Below, in pieces: positions 35,312-45,443 of a stretch of DNA of 64,000 nucleotides (position 1 is its first letter; every line of letters begins with the position of its first letter). The position numbers and the translations under genes were made by a program. The notes under the pieces are model-generated. The model ran no database searches, was not told the DNA's origin, and was given only the letters and a program-made list of their open reading frames with translations. The stretch is from Glebionis coronaria (taxonomy: Eukaryota; Streptophyta; Magnoliopsida; Asterales; Asteraceae): positions 30,019,580-30,083,579 of the forward strand of contig CM046881.1 of NCBI GenBank assembly GCA_025667525.1. The letters run 5' to 3'.

Positions 35312-36685
35312 GAGGGAAATGCATAAATGCTCCTTGTGGTTTGCTCAAAATGCAGGCGGCCTCCTCGACTTTACGAAAGTGCAAGCAACTTCCCCAGCGT
35401 TTAGGATAAGTCGGCAGGCGGCCTCCCTAGCGTTAACGTTGACTTGTTATGTTATTTTGACTAAGGGCATGACCGTCATTTCCTTATTAATTACTAATAA
35501 CCCATTGTGGTTTAACCCGTACCCATTTAATCAGGTTTACAACCTGTTTGTATAAAAAAATCCAACACCCCTTTCTTCCCCAAATCATACCCATAACCAA
35601 AAACACACGGTTCCTGAATAGTTTTTCGTATCCATCCTAAAATCATTATTGGTTAAAGGCTAGAGATAATTAATTCAATACTAATTGAAATACGGAGTAA
35701 TTGGGTGAATTGTTATCACATCACGCCTTTTAAGATTACTATGAGATTACAATCACTCAAGATGTTTTGTGTAATAACAACTGTAATTAATTTGCAATTC
35801 TGTTTTCAAATTTGTCACTAGCTAAACATATTCAATCATTTCGTGAATAAAAAGAACAGTAACATCTAACTAAGCAAATACTAAGAAATGTACCGGGTGG
35901 CTAATGTTCTTCCGTATGATTTCATGTTAAATATATCTTATTATAAATATTTCTATATCTAAACAATATTAGTAGTATATTATTGTAAGTAGTTTAAAAT
36001 TAAAACTAAAGTTAACAACTAAACTTGACCAACATCATATCATCTCGAAAGTAAAAGTCAGTCGTTTGAAACGTTATTCGGAGTAACTCATACCAACTCT
36101 CACAGAAGATCAATGTTTCTTGCTATACCAACAATGTCCAACATCTTGTTTAAGGTGACGGGAGTGTGAATAAAGTTTTGGGTGTTTAAAAAGATGTGAA
36201 ATTTATAAATGGGTTTCCAGGAAAAAGGGAAATTTTTGCAAATTTGGAGGAAAAACTCATGGTTAAAATTGTAATTGCAGTTTGAGAGGGATTTGTGGAG
36301 TTTTGGTTCTGGTGAGTGTTGTTGTTGGTAGAGTATGGTGGAGATGCGGAAGAGATGTGATGGGTTTGGTATGGTGGTTGGTGGTGGCGGAGTGGTGGTA
36401 GTGGCGGCGGCGGTGGCGGTGGTGTGAAGTAGGTGGCGGTGGAGGGTGACAGGGATGATGGAATGGATTGGCCTCATCATTTTGGGGGTTACGTGTTTAA
36501 CATTTTTAATATGGTAAAATACGGTCTTGCCCTCACATAACGAGTCAAATTTAACAGTGTTAAACGCTGGAGAGGCCGCCTGCCGACTTATCATAAACGT
36601 TGGGGAAGTTGCTTGCACTTTCGTAAAGTCGGGGAGACGGCCTGCATTTTGAGCAAACCACATGGAGCATTTATGCATTTCCCTC
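35312..36685. mobile_element. Pack-MULE-like element (1374 bp) with long inverted repeats
   Basis: Long terminal inverted repeats of about 190 bp (35312 to about 35510 and about 36490 to 36685) start GAGGGAAATGCATAAATGCT on both sides, at roughly 90% identity by eye. The flanking 9-mers TAAAGTAAA (35303-35311) and TAATGTAAA (36686-36694) differ at one base, the 9-bp duplication expected of Mutator-like elements. No transposase lies inside. The right half holds a minus-strand ORF with a PPR-like segment, so it fits a gene-capturing Pack-MULE. A GGT/GGC-rich microsatellite at 36380-36440 lies in that ORF. Confidence 0.82.
36100..36678 (-). pseudogene. captured 5' gene fragment, PPR-protein-like
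   Basis: The 192-codon ORF begins inside the right terminal repeat (MHKCSMWFAQNAG), so its first third is transposon. It continues through a His/Thr/Pro-rich stretch and a Ser/Asn/Gln-rich, presequence-like segment. It ends FSWKPIYKFHIFLNTQ then HTPVTLNKMLDIVGIARNID, which strongly resembles the start of the repeat array in mitochondrial pentatricopeptide-repeat proteins. The stop TGA falls where such proteins usually have Trp, and similarity seems to run on for a few codons. The PPR identification is from memory of the family. The chimeric ORF could be transcribed from the MULE end; expression is unknown. Confidence 0.5.
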
Positions 36686-36869
36686 TAATGTAAATTATGA
36701 TTTGAAGAAATTAATTATTGATGGTAGTTTATGAAAATAAGTGGAAAATTTTGTGTGGTGGTGTGGAAATGATGTGATAATAAGATGTGTTTTTTTTATG
36801 TTGAATTAAAAAAACTGATGTAACGAGACGTTTTTTGTTGTGGTTGTGTGACCATTCCTTTTGCTCTTA

Positions 36870-36964
36870 GAAAAACGTAGTAACATTTTTGCCACTCTTT
36901 TTTGCGTTTGCTACATTTTTTGTTTGGTAACCAACATAGGCACATACGGAGCCATAAATTAACC

Positions 36965-36997
<33 letters not shown>

Positions 36998-37527
36998 CAA
37001 AAATATTTTCTCTCAGGAACATACAATTGTTCGACTGAGCATCCTACTTTGTGCTTGATTAGTGTATAATTACAAAAAGATTCTATAGAGATAAATTTGA
37101 AGTTAGATAGATAAGTACTACACTCCCGATAGCAACTTCTGGTTAGACCACTCACATATTTAAGTCCTTTTTTATTCAATGCCTACTTTCACATGTTCCA
37201 CTTTGCCTAATTCTTCTTTCATTTAAGGGTGGTTATTGATACCCGAAAAAAGGATTTTAATACTCTTCTAACTTTTTGATTTTTTTATTTTTTTTAATTT
37301 TTTTTTATAAAACTTTCAAAACAGAGAAAGTGTGAACTAAAAAAATATAAAGTTTAATGTCAAAAACAGTAAATTTTTATTGCATTTGAACCACGCAACC
37401 ACAATTATTATAACGTTTTAGGTAGTTAATAAACATGTTCTTTCTGATGGTGAGCAAATTAAAAAGAACTTAAATTGTAACTATTAGTTGACTAGTAATA
37501 ACAGAAAGCTGTTAGCATTAGCAGATT
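36870..37527. other. spacer with a 30-base G run
   Basis: No gene seen. 36967-36996 is an uninterrupted run of 30 G preceded by CCCC. It could fold as a G-quadruplex or mark a gap-closing or sequencing artefact. Confidence 0.5.
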
Positions 37528-37528
37528 A

Positions 37529-37735
37529 GGGGTGAGCATCGGGCGAACACCGGACTGGACCGAAAAAGACCGGATCGAGACCGAGCTAGGCCAAAATCAC
37601 GGACCAAATGTGTACATTCCGGCCCGGGCCGCTCGAGTCCAGTTTGGTCCTCCGGTTTAAATCGTCGGAGAAATGTTGACCGTGTACATTCTTTTAGATG
37701 TCGGCCGACACTTATACGATGGCCACTGTCGTTTC
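37529..37735. mobile_element. possible hAT-type fragment
   Basis: Begins TTAGGGGTGAGCATCGG, the same kind of end as the hAT elements at 2394 and 38294, and continues with ACCGGA/CCGG-rich sequence. The other end and a target duplication were not found. Confidence 0.35.
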
Positions 37736-37878
37736 ATATTAAACACGAAATAAATAAAATGGATCTATAAACAACACAGAAAGCCGAAGAACAAAGATAT
37801 CCTTGAACAAGGGAAGTAAAGCATCGTGTATGGGTCCAAAATTTGCGTTGCATTAGGAAATCAAAATAAATGCATATG

Positions 37879-37931
37879 ATATTCCGGAGTAAAAAAAAAA
37901 AAAAAAAAAAAAAAAGAATATTCCGGAGTAC
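37879..37931. repeat. A-run flanked by a direct repeat ATATTCCGGAGTA
   Basis: A run of about 27 A is bordered on both sides by ATATTCCGGAGTA. This is the footprint expected if only the poly(A) tail of a LINE- or SINE-type retroposon had been inserted with a target duplication. A slippage origin is also possible. Confidence 0.5.
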
Positions 37932-38293
37932 CTTTTTGTAGGAATTATTTACTATGTAGCAATAATCTTTTAATGTTATCCTATGTTGTTTTAGTGCAAG
38001 TAACTTCATCAGTTTTACAATTATTATCCACATTTTTTTTATTTTTTTTAAACTTATTGTCCGCTATTGCAGCAACAACTAGAATAGCAAAACGGCAAAA
38101 TTTGTTGTAGGAATGTATAAATTAGTGCCGTTTAGTTGTTAAAGTTGAGGAAATAAAGATATATGTTTAAAAATGTAAGTTAACATGAAATAACACGACA
38201 ATCCTCATAACTCACACAATAAAAACCAACCATTTCGAGTTTGTTAAAAGGATTAGTATGAGTGACGTCAATGGTCACAATGACAAGTAATTG

Positions 38294-38814
38294 TAGGGGT
38301 GTTCTTCGATTCGGTTCTCGGGTTGTTCGGTTTATTCGGTTCATTCGGTTAATTTTTTTTCTGAGAACCCGAAAACCGACCGAACCGAACTAGATTTCAA
38401 CCGAACCGAACCGAAAACCGAATTTGAATTCGGTTCGGTTCTCTGGTTGACCCGAATAACCCGAATTATCTGAATTTTCTAAAAAAATACATAATTATTT
38501 GAATATTTAACAAAAAAAAATTATTTCAAGTATAAAAATTGTATTTTTATACTAAGATTTAATTTTAATAATTATTTAATATATAAAAATATATATAGAA
38601 ACATATATATTTGTACAATTTCGGTTTTTGGTTCGATTTTTGGGTCCGATTGCCAAACCCGTACTCAACCCGAAAACCAAATTAGTAGCTCGGTTCGGTT
38701 CGGTTCGGTTATGACGCATAGTCCGAATTTTATTTTTGATTCGGTTCTAATTCAGGTTCGGTTCGATTCGATTTTCGGTTTTCGTGGATCAAATCCAAAT
38801 AATGAGCACCCCTA
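38294..38814. mobile_element. hAT-type non-autonomous element (521 bp)
   Basis: The ends TAGGGGTGTTC and, inverted, TAGGGGTGCTC are flanked by a perfect 8-bp duplication AGTAATTG (38286-38293 and 38815-38822). Both arms are rich in TTCGGTT and AACCGAA, as in the element at 2394. The centre is AT-rich with no ORF. Confidence 0.85.
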
Positions 38815-38822
38815 AGTAATTG

Positions 38823-39246
38823 TCTCATCGACGTTTATTAAACAAGCATTGAAAAAACCAACGTTTTTAAAAACTAGCACGAGTCATTGCTATTTTTCAA
38901 ACGACTAATAAAAACATAAACCTTTCTTTTTTTGATAAACAAACATAAAAAGCTAATATGATAATTTTTGTATCTCACAAAGATAAAACACAAGGTAATA
39001 TTTAAATATCCTAGAAAATAAATGAAAAGTTGTAACAACCTCAAATAGAAAAAAAAAATTGTCATAAAATTCACTTTAATAAAACACAATATATAAAAAA
39101 GTTAAAATGAATAACAATCAAAGATTCACAATCCAACCGTTCACCAATCCATGTATCACACAGCCCACTTTAATCCAACGGCCCCAATCCTTTACACATC
39201 AACGATCCGCAACACATGAATCCCACCAATCACAAACTCATTTCAC
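38823..39246. other. spacer and promoter-like relic
   Basis: 39120-39246 resembles 2280-2400 plus 3128-3180: TTTAATCCAACGGCC, GATCCGCAACAC and CACCAATCACAAACTC. It is therefore the upstream region of a duplicated MAFDFF unit (ATG at 40594), split by the Tourist-like element that follows. Confidence 0.5.
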
Positions 39247-39249
39247 TTA

Positions 39250-40360
39250 GGTGCCGTTTGGTTCAAGATTTTGAAATTTTTAGAATTCTAAATTCTAGTA
39301 AATTAAAATTCCTAAGAATTTAAAATTCCAGAATTTAAAATGTTTAAGCCTGTTTGGTTCGCAAGAATTTATAATATTTTGAAATCATGATTTTTAGTTG
39401 AACCAATTAACGAATAAATATTTTTTGTATAAGTTTTTTTATTTATAAGAGAAAAAATAGAATTTTCACCTTTTTATAAAAATTTATAAAAAAATTCAAA
39501 TTTTTTTATAAAACATTTATATAAATTTATAATAAAAATTCTATAAATTTTTAAAACAATTTATATAAAGTTTATAAAAAAATTCTATAATTTTATAATT
39601 AACTTATAAAATTTTTATATAAACTTTATAAAAAAATTCAAATTTTTTTATAAAATAGTTATTTAAATTTTATAAAAAGTCTCAATAAATTTTATAAACA
39701 ATTTATATAAATTTTACAAACAATTTATATAAATTTTATAAAAAACTATATTATAAAAATTTATATAAATATAACAAGATTTATATAAAATATATAAAAG
39801 AATTACATAAATTTTATAAAAAAATTACATAAATTTTATATAAAATTTCAGTGAATTTTATAAAAAAATTACTTAAGTTTTGTAAAAATTTTTAATGAAT
39901 TTTATAAAAAAAAATATTTAAAATTTAAATTATTTATAAAAAATTATAAATTTTAATATAATTTTTATAAAATAATTCTACAAACTTATAAATTTTTTAT
40001 ATAAATTTTATTTTTGTTTTGAGTTTCATAAAAAGATTTTTATAAATTTTTTATTTTTTCTATTTAAAAGAGTAAAATCCAAAAAAATAATTTTTATATA
40101 AATTTTTATACTATATAATTTTTTTTATAAACATAAAACCTAAATAAAAACGGCTAGAAAAAAAGTTTATAAAAAATAATTTTCAAGGAAATTAGAATTC
40201 CTCAGTTTTTGGAGTAATTTTAATATCCTTCATTCTGGCATTTCGAGGAATTTTAAATTCCTTCGTTGAGCATACCAAACATAATATTTAGGAGAAATTA
40301 AAATGTAAATATTTTGAATTTCCCCCGATATCCTCCAATATACCCCAACCAAACGGCACG
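39250..40360. mobile_element. Tourist-like element (1111 bp), extremely AT-rich
   Basis: The ends share a 13-bp perfect inverted repeat GTGCCGTTTGGTT, one base in from each tip. TTA flanks the element at 39247-39249 and 40361-40363. The interior is a long, monotonous series of TTTTATAAAAAAATT-like words, without an ORF. It sits between the promoter-like relic and the leader of a MAFDFF unit. Confidence 0.75.
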
Positions 40361-40367
40361 TTACTCA

Positions 40368-40865
40368 TTTACTCTATAAATCACCAACCAACTTCATCCT
40401 CGTTACTACTTCAAATCTAACCTTGAAAAACCCTAAAACACACAACACACACACACACACTTGTTTAGCCACCATATCTTTTCTTTCGGTTAGTTTTATA
40501 GATCTAGATCTATTTTAGCAGATCTGGGGGTTTTTAACATTTTTTTTGCCAGGATCTAACATTTTATTTACTTTCAGGCGGTCTTGCTCATCAATGGCTT
40601 TTGATTTCTTTCGGCCGATCTTGCTCTTTGTTCACAACCCTTGATTTAGCTTACTTTCATAATACTAACAGAACGCTCTACACTCTGATGGTTGAACACT
40701 ATCGAGCTGGCGGCAACAAATAAGGAGCTGGAGGACATATGGTAGTAAGTAGATATGAGGTGCTGGTAACGGTACCAATTGCCCGGTTGGCCTACCTGAA
40801 CAGTTGGTAAATTGTTGCCCGGTTGTGGGGTGTAATGTAAAGGGTCAGTACCACTAGGCTGCAAA
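40368..40865 (+). repeat. 498-bp direct repeat, copy A (leader plus MAFDFF short ORF)
   Basis: Looks identical, base for base, to 44422-44919 at a constant offset of 4054. It contains a TATA-like CTCTATAAAT, a leader with a CA microsatellite, an intron-like stretch ending TTTCAG at 40572-40577 and the ATG at 40594 (MAFDFFRPILLFVHNP, then TGA). The preceding bases ACTCA fit an uninterrupted host sequence, so copy A joins intact upstream flank. Confidence 0.9.
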
Positions 40866-43800
40866 GAACAATTAAATTAGTTACCAAAATTAACTTTTCA
40901 CACATCTCTTTTATACGTCTGTTTTGTATTGTATTTGTATTTTGTATGTACAACAAGCCATCTAAAACATTAGGAAAGCGGATAATTAAATTATTTTGTG
41001 AAAACATTTATTTTTTAAGTATAAATAAATTTTGTGAAAAAATATCGTGTCTGTGTTTTTTGTATGTTTTGTTAAATAAATATGTGTGTGATTTATCTAT
41101 TTTTGTAAATGTTTTGGTATATCCTACAATTATTTAAATTATTTAAATTAAATATATATGTTTGATTAAAATAAAAATAAAATTATTTAATTATAAAAAG
41201 TCATAATAATAAAATAAATTTTAAAATTAACATTCATTTATTTTTAGAAAGTCAACAATATTTAAAACGTATCATTAATGGTTAATGGTTTTTTTTGAAT
41301 TTTAAAAATATTAATTGGATAACTTATTTTTGTTAAGAAGCGTTTTTTCCAATCATAATAAAGGGTGCAACTCATTCTCCTTTATTTTTGGTTGACTATT
41401 AAATACTTTCTTCCAAACATGATACTGATTTAACTTAAATACCTCATTTTATTCAAAAACACATATACAAAAATCTTTATTCCACTATCCCGTGATTCAA
41501 AACAAATTTGCTAGATATGTTTCATGAGACTACACATGAAAGTTTTAATTTCTTGAGAATCGACGAAGCATTTATTTGACCAGGTTTTTAATTGTTTTAT
41601 GATAATAAACATGAACGTTTTAAATCCATGAATTTGTTAGCGATAAAGAGTGTAATTGTTTATTATGCAGGTTAAAGACGATCAATGAGGTGAAGTCAGC
41701 TTAAAAACACCACGAGCCTCCACTTTTGTTCTATGAATATATGCCCGTGATTCTTTGATGAATTGATGTCCCCCTTGAAAATAGGTACATATATTCAATC
41801 TTTTATGGTTTCGATTTAAATCACATATTACTGTTATATTGATGTTGTCTAATCATCAATTTAATTTTGTTTTTATTCCAATAATTGCAGATAAATAATT
41901 TGAAAGACGGTGGTTTTTGTGAAGGGACTCACTTTGAGATTGATGTTAAACCAGAAAACATGGTTCGTGGTTGTTTTAATTTTAATTTATTTTATGGACT
42001 CTTATTGATAATGTAATTGAATCATGTTAAAGAAAATCAATTAGTTTTAAAAAATTAAATCCTTGCTGGTTATGTATTTCCGTTTGATTTCAAACTTATA
42101 CTCCGTATTTAACAGAAATACATTAGTGTAACCTTTTTATTTGGTCTTTACTTTTTTATTTTATCTTCTATGACAGGCAGCTAGAGTTACTAGCTCACCA
42201 TGCAATGTTACAGTATCCATGGCTGAAGAAGCATTGGAGCAGTTCCAGACTCGTGTAGCCACACTCGCAAGGGAATTACAAGATTTGCAATATAAGGTAT
42301 ATTCATTGTCCTTTGGTTTTTGAACCAATGATCTGTCTATCAGAAAACAAATGCATTTGATTAACTTAACAGGATCAGAAATGAATGAGTACGGCTACTA
42401 AAAATGATGCCACATGTGGCTGATGAAAGCCAACAAACTAATAGTAGATTGACTCGAAGTCCATTTCTTTCTACTTTAGATCGGTGAAAGATCAGTTGAC
42501 ATTTGAGTTTGTTGCTACTTTAAGTTATGATGTATAGTAAAAGTGTGACCGGAGCTTAACTTGGCTGTACGAGGGTCTAAGTAAGAAGTTTCACATTTTG
42601 TAAAGTGGTGTTTATCGTAACTCTAATTTTGTAACCTTATCGCACAGTCTCAATTTTCACAAGAAATATTGTATGAAATAAATTCTCAATTTAAAATTGA
42701 GATTATAACAAACGTTGTAAAGTTTTCATGTACATATGGCATTTATATTATGTTTTACGGTTTGAACCTAATCATATTACTCCGTATATTAATATATGGA
42801 TGATATCATGTTTTCATATGCTATCATAATTTGACCGTTATATATAATTTTTTTACCTCATATTGTGAATGTCAAATGGTCGTTTATATCTTATTTTAAA
42901 TTTCTTATGAAAAGTGCAACCAAATATATGAAATAGATGCAAGAGGCTTAATGAGTAGTGTTTTGGGAAGACATATTGATCATAACTTGAAATTAAAAGG
43001 AAGACTTCTCCGATTATTGTGAAAAGTATGATTCAAAACAAGTAGTAAGTTAATGAACATGTTAGTTAGAAAAAACATTAATGTGTATAAGACTTGGCGC
43101 ACATGTACAACTACGATTTGCAACACATGTCTACTTTGAAATGTAAAATGCATGTAATTTTGTTATTTTGATTATTACAAACGACTATCTAATAATTCAT
43201 GTTTTTAGGGCTTTTAAAAAAAAATTCATGTTTTAGGACTTTTTTTTTCATCTATTATCAAAAATCGCTTGCTTTCTTTTAATATTGGTATCTTTTTTTT
43301 ATTACTTACGAAAATAACTCATTAATTTAAACCCGACGTTATACAGGTCTTTAAGCTATTTTATATAATAAAACAAGGTAAAGTAATACCTTGAAAGTAA
43401 AGTAATACCAAAGTATAAAGTGACAACCGGAACTTTGAGATGGATGATCATGATCCTATAAAGCAAAAAATATCACATTTTTATTTATGATATTTAAGAC
43501 TTCAATTTGAACTATATGATCTTAATATTTAATTTGAACACAAAAATATTTCTTGAACTGCATTACAAAAGTTATAAGATTATGGATTATATTCCGTAAA
43601 ATTTGAAATAATATATACGACATAAACATCTTATAATCATAATTTAACATAACATTTTTATCAAAAAAAAAATGATTAGCTATGGTGGTTGATAAGGGCA
43701 ATATTGTTTAATGAGTCAATATGGATAATTTTGTATATCGGGTTGATATGGGTAATTTTATGTAAAGAGTCAGGTTATTTTGTGTAACGGGTCGATATAA

Positions 43801-44421
43801 GTGATTTTGATACATGCCAAAATGGACTGATAACCTCAAAATCATCTTTTTGCATAAAAGTATTAGAAGTATATTTTAAGGTTAAACTATTATAACTAAG
43901 AAGTACTTATAAGATATATGAAGTCAGTAGGCCATCACCGCCATTGGTTGAGAACAATTTTTGAATGCATAAATGATAATGTTATAAGTTATATGACCAA
44001 ATGCAACATGTTTTTTTTACCAACTGCTAACATGTGAAAGAAAACAATGCACTTATCTATAAAGTTGTATGACCATTAAATAGATAACCCAAGTAGTCAC
44101 AAAAAAATTGTTTCACTAAATTATTTTCATTTTTAGCATTGCATCGAGTGACTAATTGAGTCACGAAGACGAGTGTGTGTTACAATATTCACATGGGAGT
44201 CTTTACACAAGAATATGTTTGTTACTTTTTGCACTATTAAAGTATTAGAAGCAGCGAAATCGATTAGCATCAATTATAACCGAAGAGTGTTTTCTTCGTA
44301 ATGCAATTCATGATATGCATGTCTTTTAATTATTTATAACTTATTTTATATATCAAGAGAAAATCATTTTTATGTTGAATTTCTTTAAAACATCCCGTAA
44401 TTCTACGGGTCTTTAAGCTAG
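40866..44421 (+). mobile_element. Helitron-like insert with captured exons (3' end at CTAG 44418-44421)
   Basis: The right end has a perfect 6-bp stem CCCGTA-ATTC-TACGGG (44390-44409), then TCTTTAAG, CTAG and a host T. This is the classic Helitron 3' structure. The left end at 40866 (GAACAATTAAATTAG) does not show the expected TC, so the 5' boundary is uncertain. A degenerate second terminus (CCCGACGTTATACAGG then TCTTTAAGCTA) near 43333-43359 suggests an older or tandem end. The interior holds two exon-like segments but no Rep/helicase, so it would be non-autonomous. It is flanked by the two 498-bp copies. Confidence 0.6.
41891..42297 (+). pseudogene. two captured exons of an unidentified gene
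   Basis: An exon-like stretch at about 41891-41960 follows AATTGCAG and reads NNLKDGGFCEGTHFEIDVK then PENM before a GT. A second, at about 42179-42297, follows TATGACAG and reads AARVTSSPCNVTVSMAEEAL then EQFQTRVATLARELQDLQYK before GTATAT. The two join in frame and the second looks coiled-coil. Upstream, 41672-41790 may be a leader exon. Splice signals and open frames indicate a captured piece of a spliced host gene. I do not recognise the family. Confidence 0.45.
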
Positions 44422-44919
44422 TTTACTCTATAAATCACCAACCAACTTCATCCTCGTTACTACTTCAAATCTAACCTTGAAAAACCCTAAAACACACAAC
44501 ACACACACACACACTTGTTTAGCCACCATATCTTTTCTTTCGGTTAGTTTTATAGATCTAGATCTATTTTAGCAGATCTGGGGGTTTTTAACATTTTTTT
44601 TGCCAGGATCTAACATTTTATTTACTTTCAGGCGGTCTTGCTCATCAATGGCTTTTGATTTCTTTCGGCCGATCTTGCTCTTTGTTCACAACCCTTGATT
44701 TAGCTTACTTTCATAATACTAACAGAACGCTCTACACTCTGATGGTTGAACACTATCGAGCTGGCGGCAACAAATAAGGAGCTGGAGGACATATGGTAGT
44801 AAGTAGATATGAGGTGCTGGTAACGGTACCAATTGCCCGGTTGGCCTACCTGAACAGTTGGTAAATTGTTGCCCGGTTGTGGGGTGTAATGTAAAGGGTC
44901 AGTACCACTAGGCTGCAAA
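44422..44919 (+). repeat. 498-bp direct repeat, copy B
   Basis: Same content as copy A, including the ATG at 44648 of the MAFDFF short ORF. It begins immediately after the Helitron-type CTAG and continues into host sequence that runs up to the hAT insertion. Confidence 0.9.
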
Positions 44920-44952
44920 ATGCAAGTGTTTATATCATTACACAATTGGAGG

Positions 44953-45435
44953 CATAGTCACATAATTCGCTACAGTAGCCACGAATTGCGATCCAGTTCG
45001 TTCGATCCAAAACATGGTACGAAATCGATCCGGATCGGTGATTTTATCGATCCGAAATTTTATTGAAATCTTAACTGGGGCAGTGTTTTTAGGTGCAGAG
45101 AGAGGGTGAAGGAAGGAGGCTGTTATATGTTTAATAAACCTTACCAAGTTTCATCTAACTGTTTTCTATCATTAAAGACTTGGCCTAATAAATAAGTTGT
45201 TGTGCTACAATTAAAATATATCAAATGTTAATCATAGCCAAGATAATTTAAATTTTTCTGAATAAGATATGTAAATTATTGGCTACATGTACATCGTACC
45301 ATATTACTTGGTACATCGTACCGAAGCGATCCGAAATGAACCTATCCACCATCGAACCGAATTTTAGATGCCTAGTGAACCACGATCCCGATCCACGTTT
45401 TCGTACCGGAGCGATCCCCGTTCCATGTGACTATG
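44953..45435. mobile_element. hAT-type non-autonomous element (483 bp)
   Basis: A perfect 11-bp terminal inverted repeat CATAGTCACAT is flanked by a perfect 8-bp duplication ATTGGAGG (44945-44952 and 45436-45443). The interior carries dispersed GATCCGA/TCGGATC and GGTACGA/TCGTACC words that can pair. No transposase. It is a different family from the AACCGAACCG elements. Confidence 0.88.
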
Positions 45436-45443
45436 ATTGGAGG

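Larger units (their letters stand above)
16659..36866 (+). mobile_element. PIF/Harbinger element carrying ORF1, expanded by three nested insertions
   Basis: The left end GAGCAAACGGAGTGGTCA and the right end, inverted as GAGCAAAAGGAATGGTCA, match at 16 of 18 positions. Both are flanked by TTA (16656-16658 and 36867-36869), the PIF/Harbinger 3-bp duplication. Removing the three insertions and their duplications leaves about 1.8 kb: a promoter, ORF1 with a Myb/SANT-like domain, and tails. No DDE transposase ORF2 is present, so it was non-autonomous. The order of events is clear: Harbinger first, then independent insertion of a MULE in its left end, Athila in ORF1, and a Pack-MULE-like element in its 3' part. 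Confidence 0.85.

Noticed and set aside
40368..44919. 498-bp direct repeats as LTRs of a retrotransposon
   Set aside because: No TG...CA ends, no primer binding site or polypurine tract, no short target duplication outside, no gag or pol inside; the right border has Helitron features instead.
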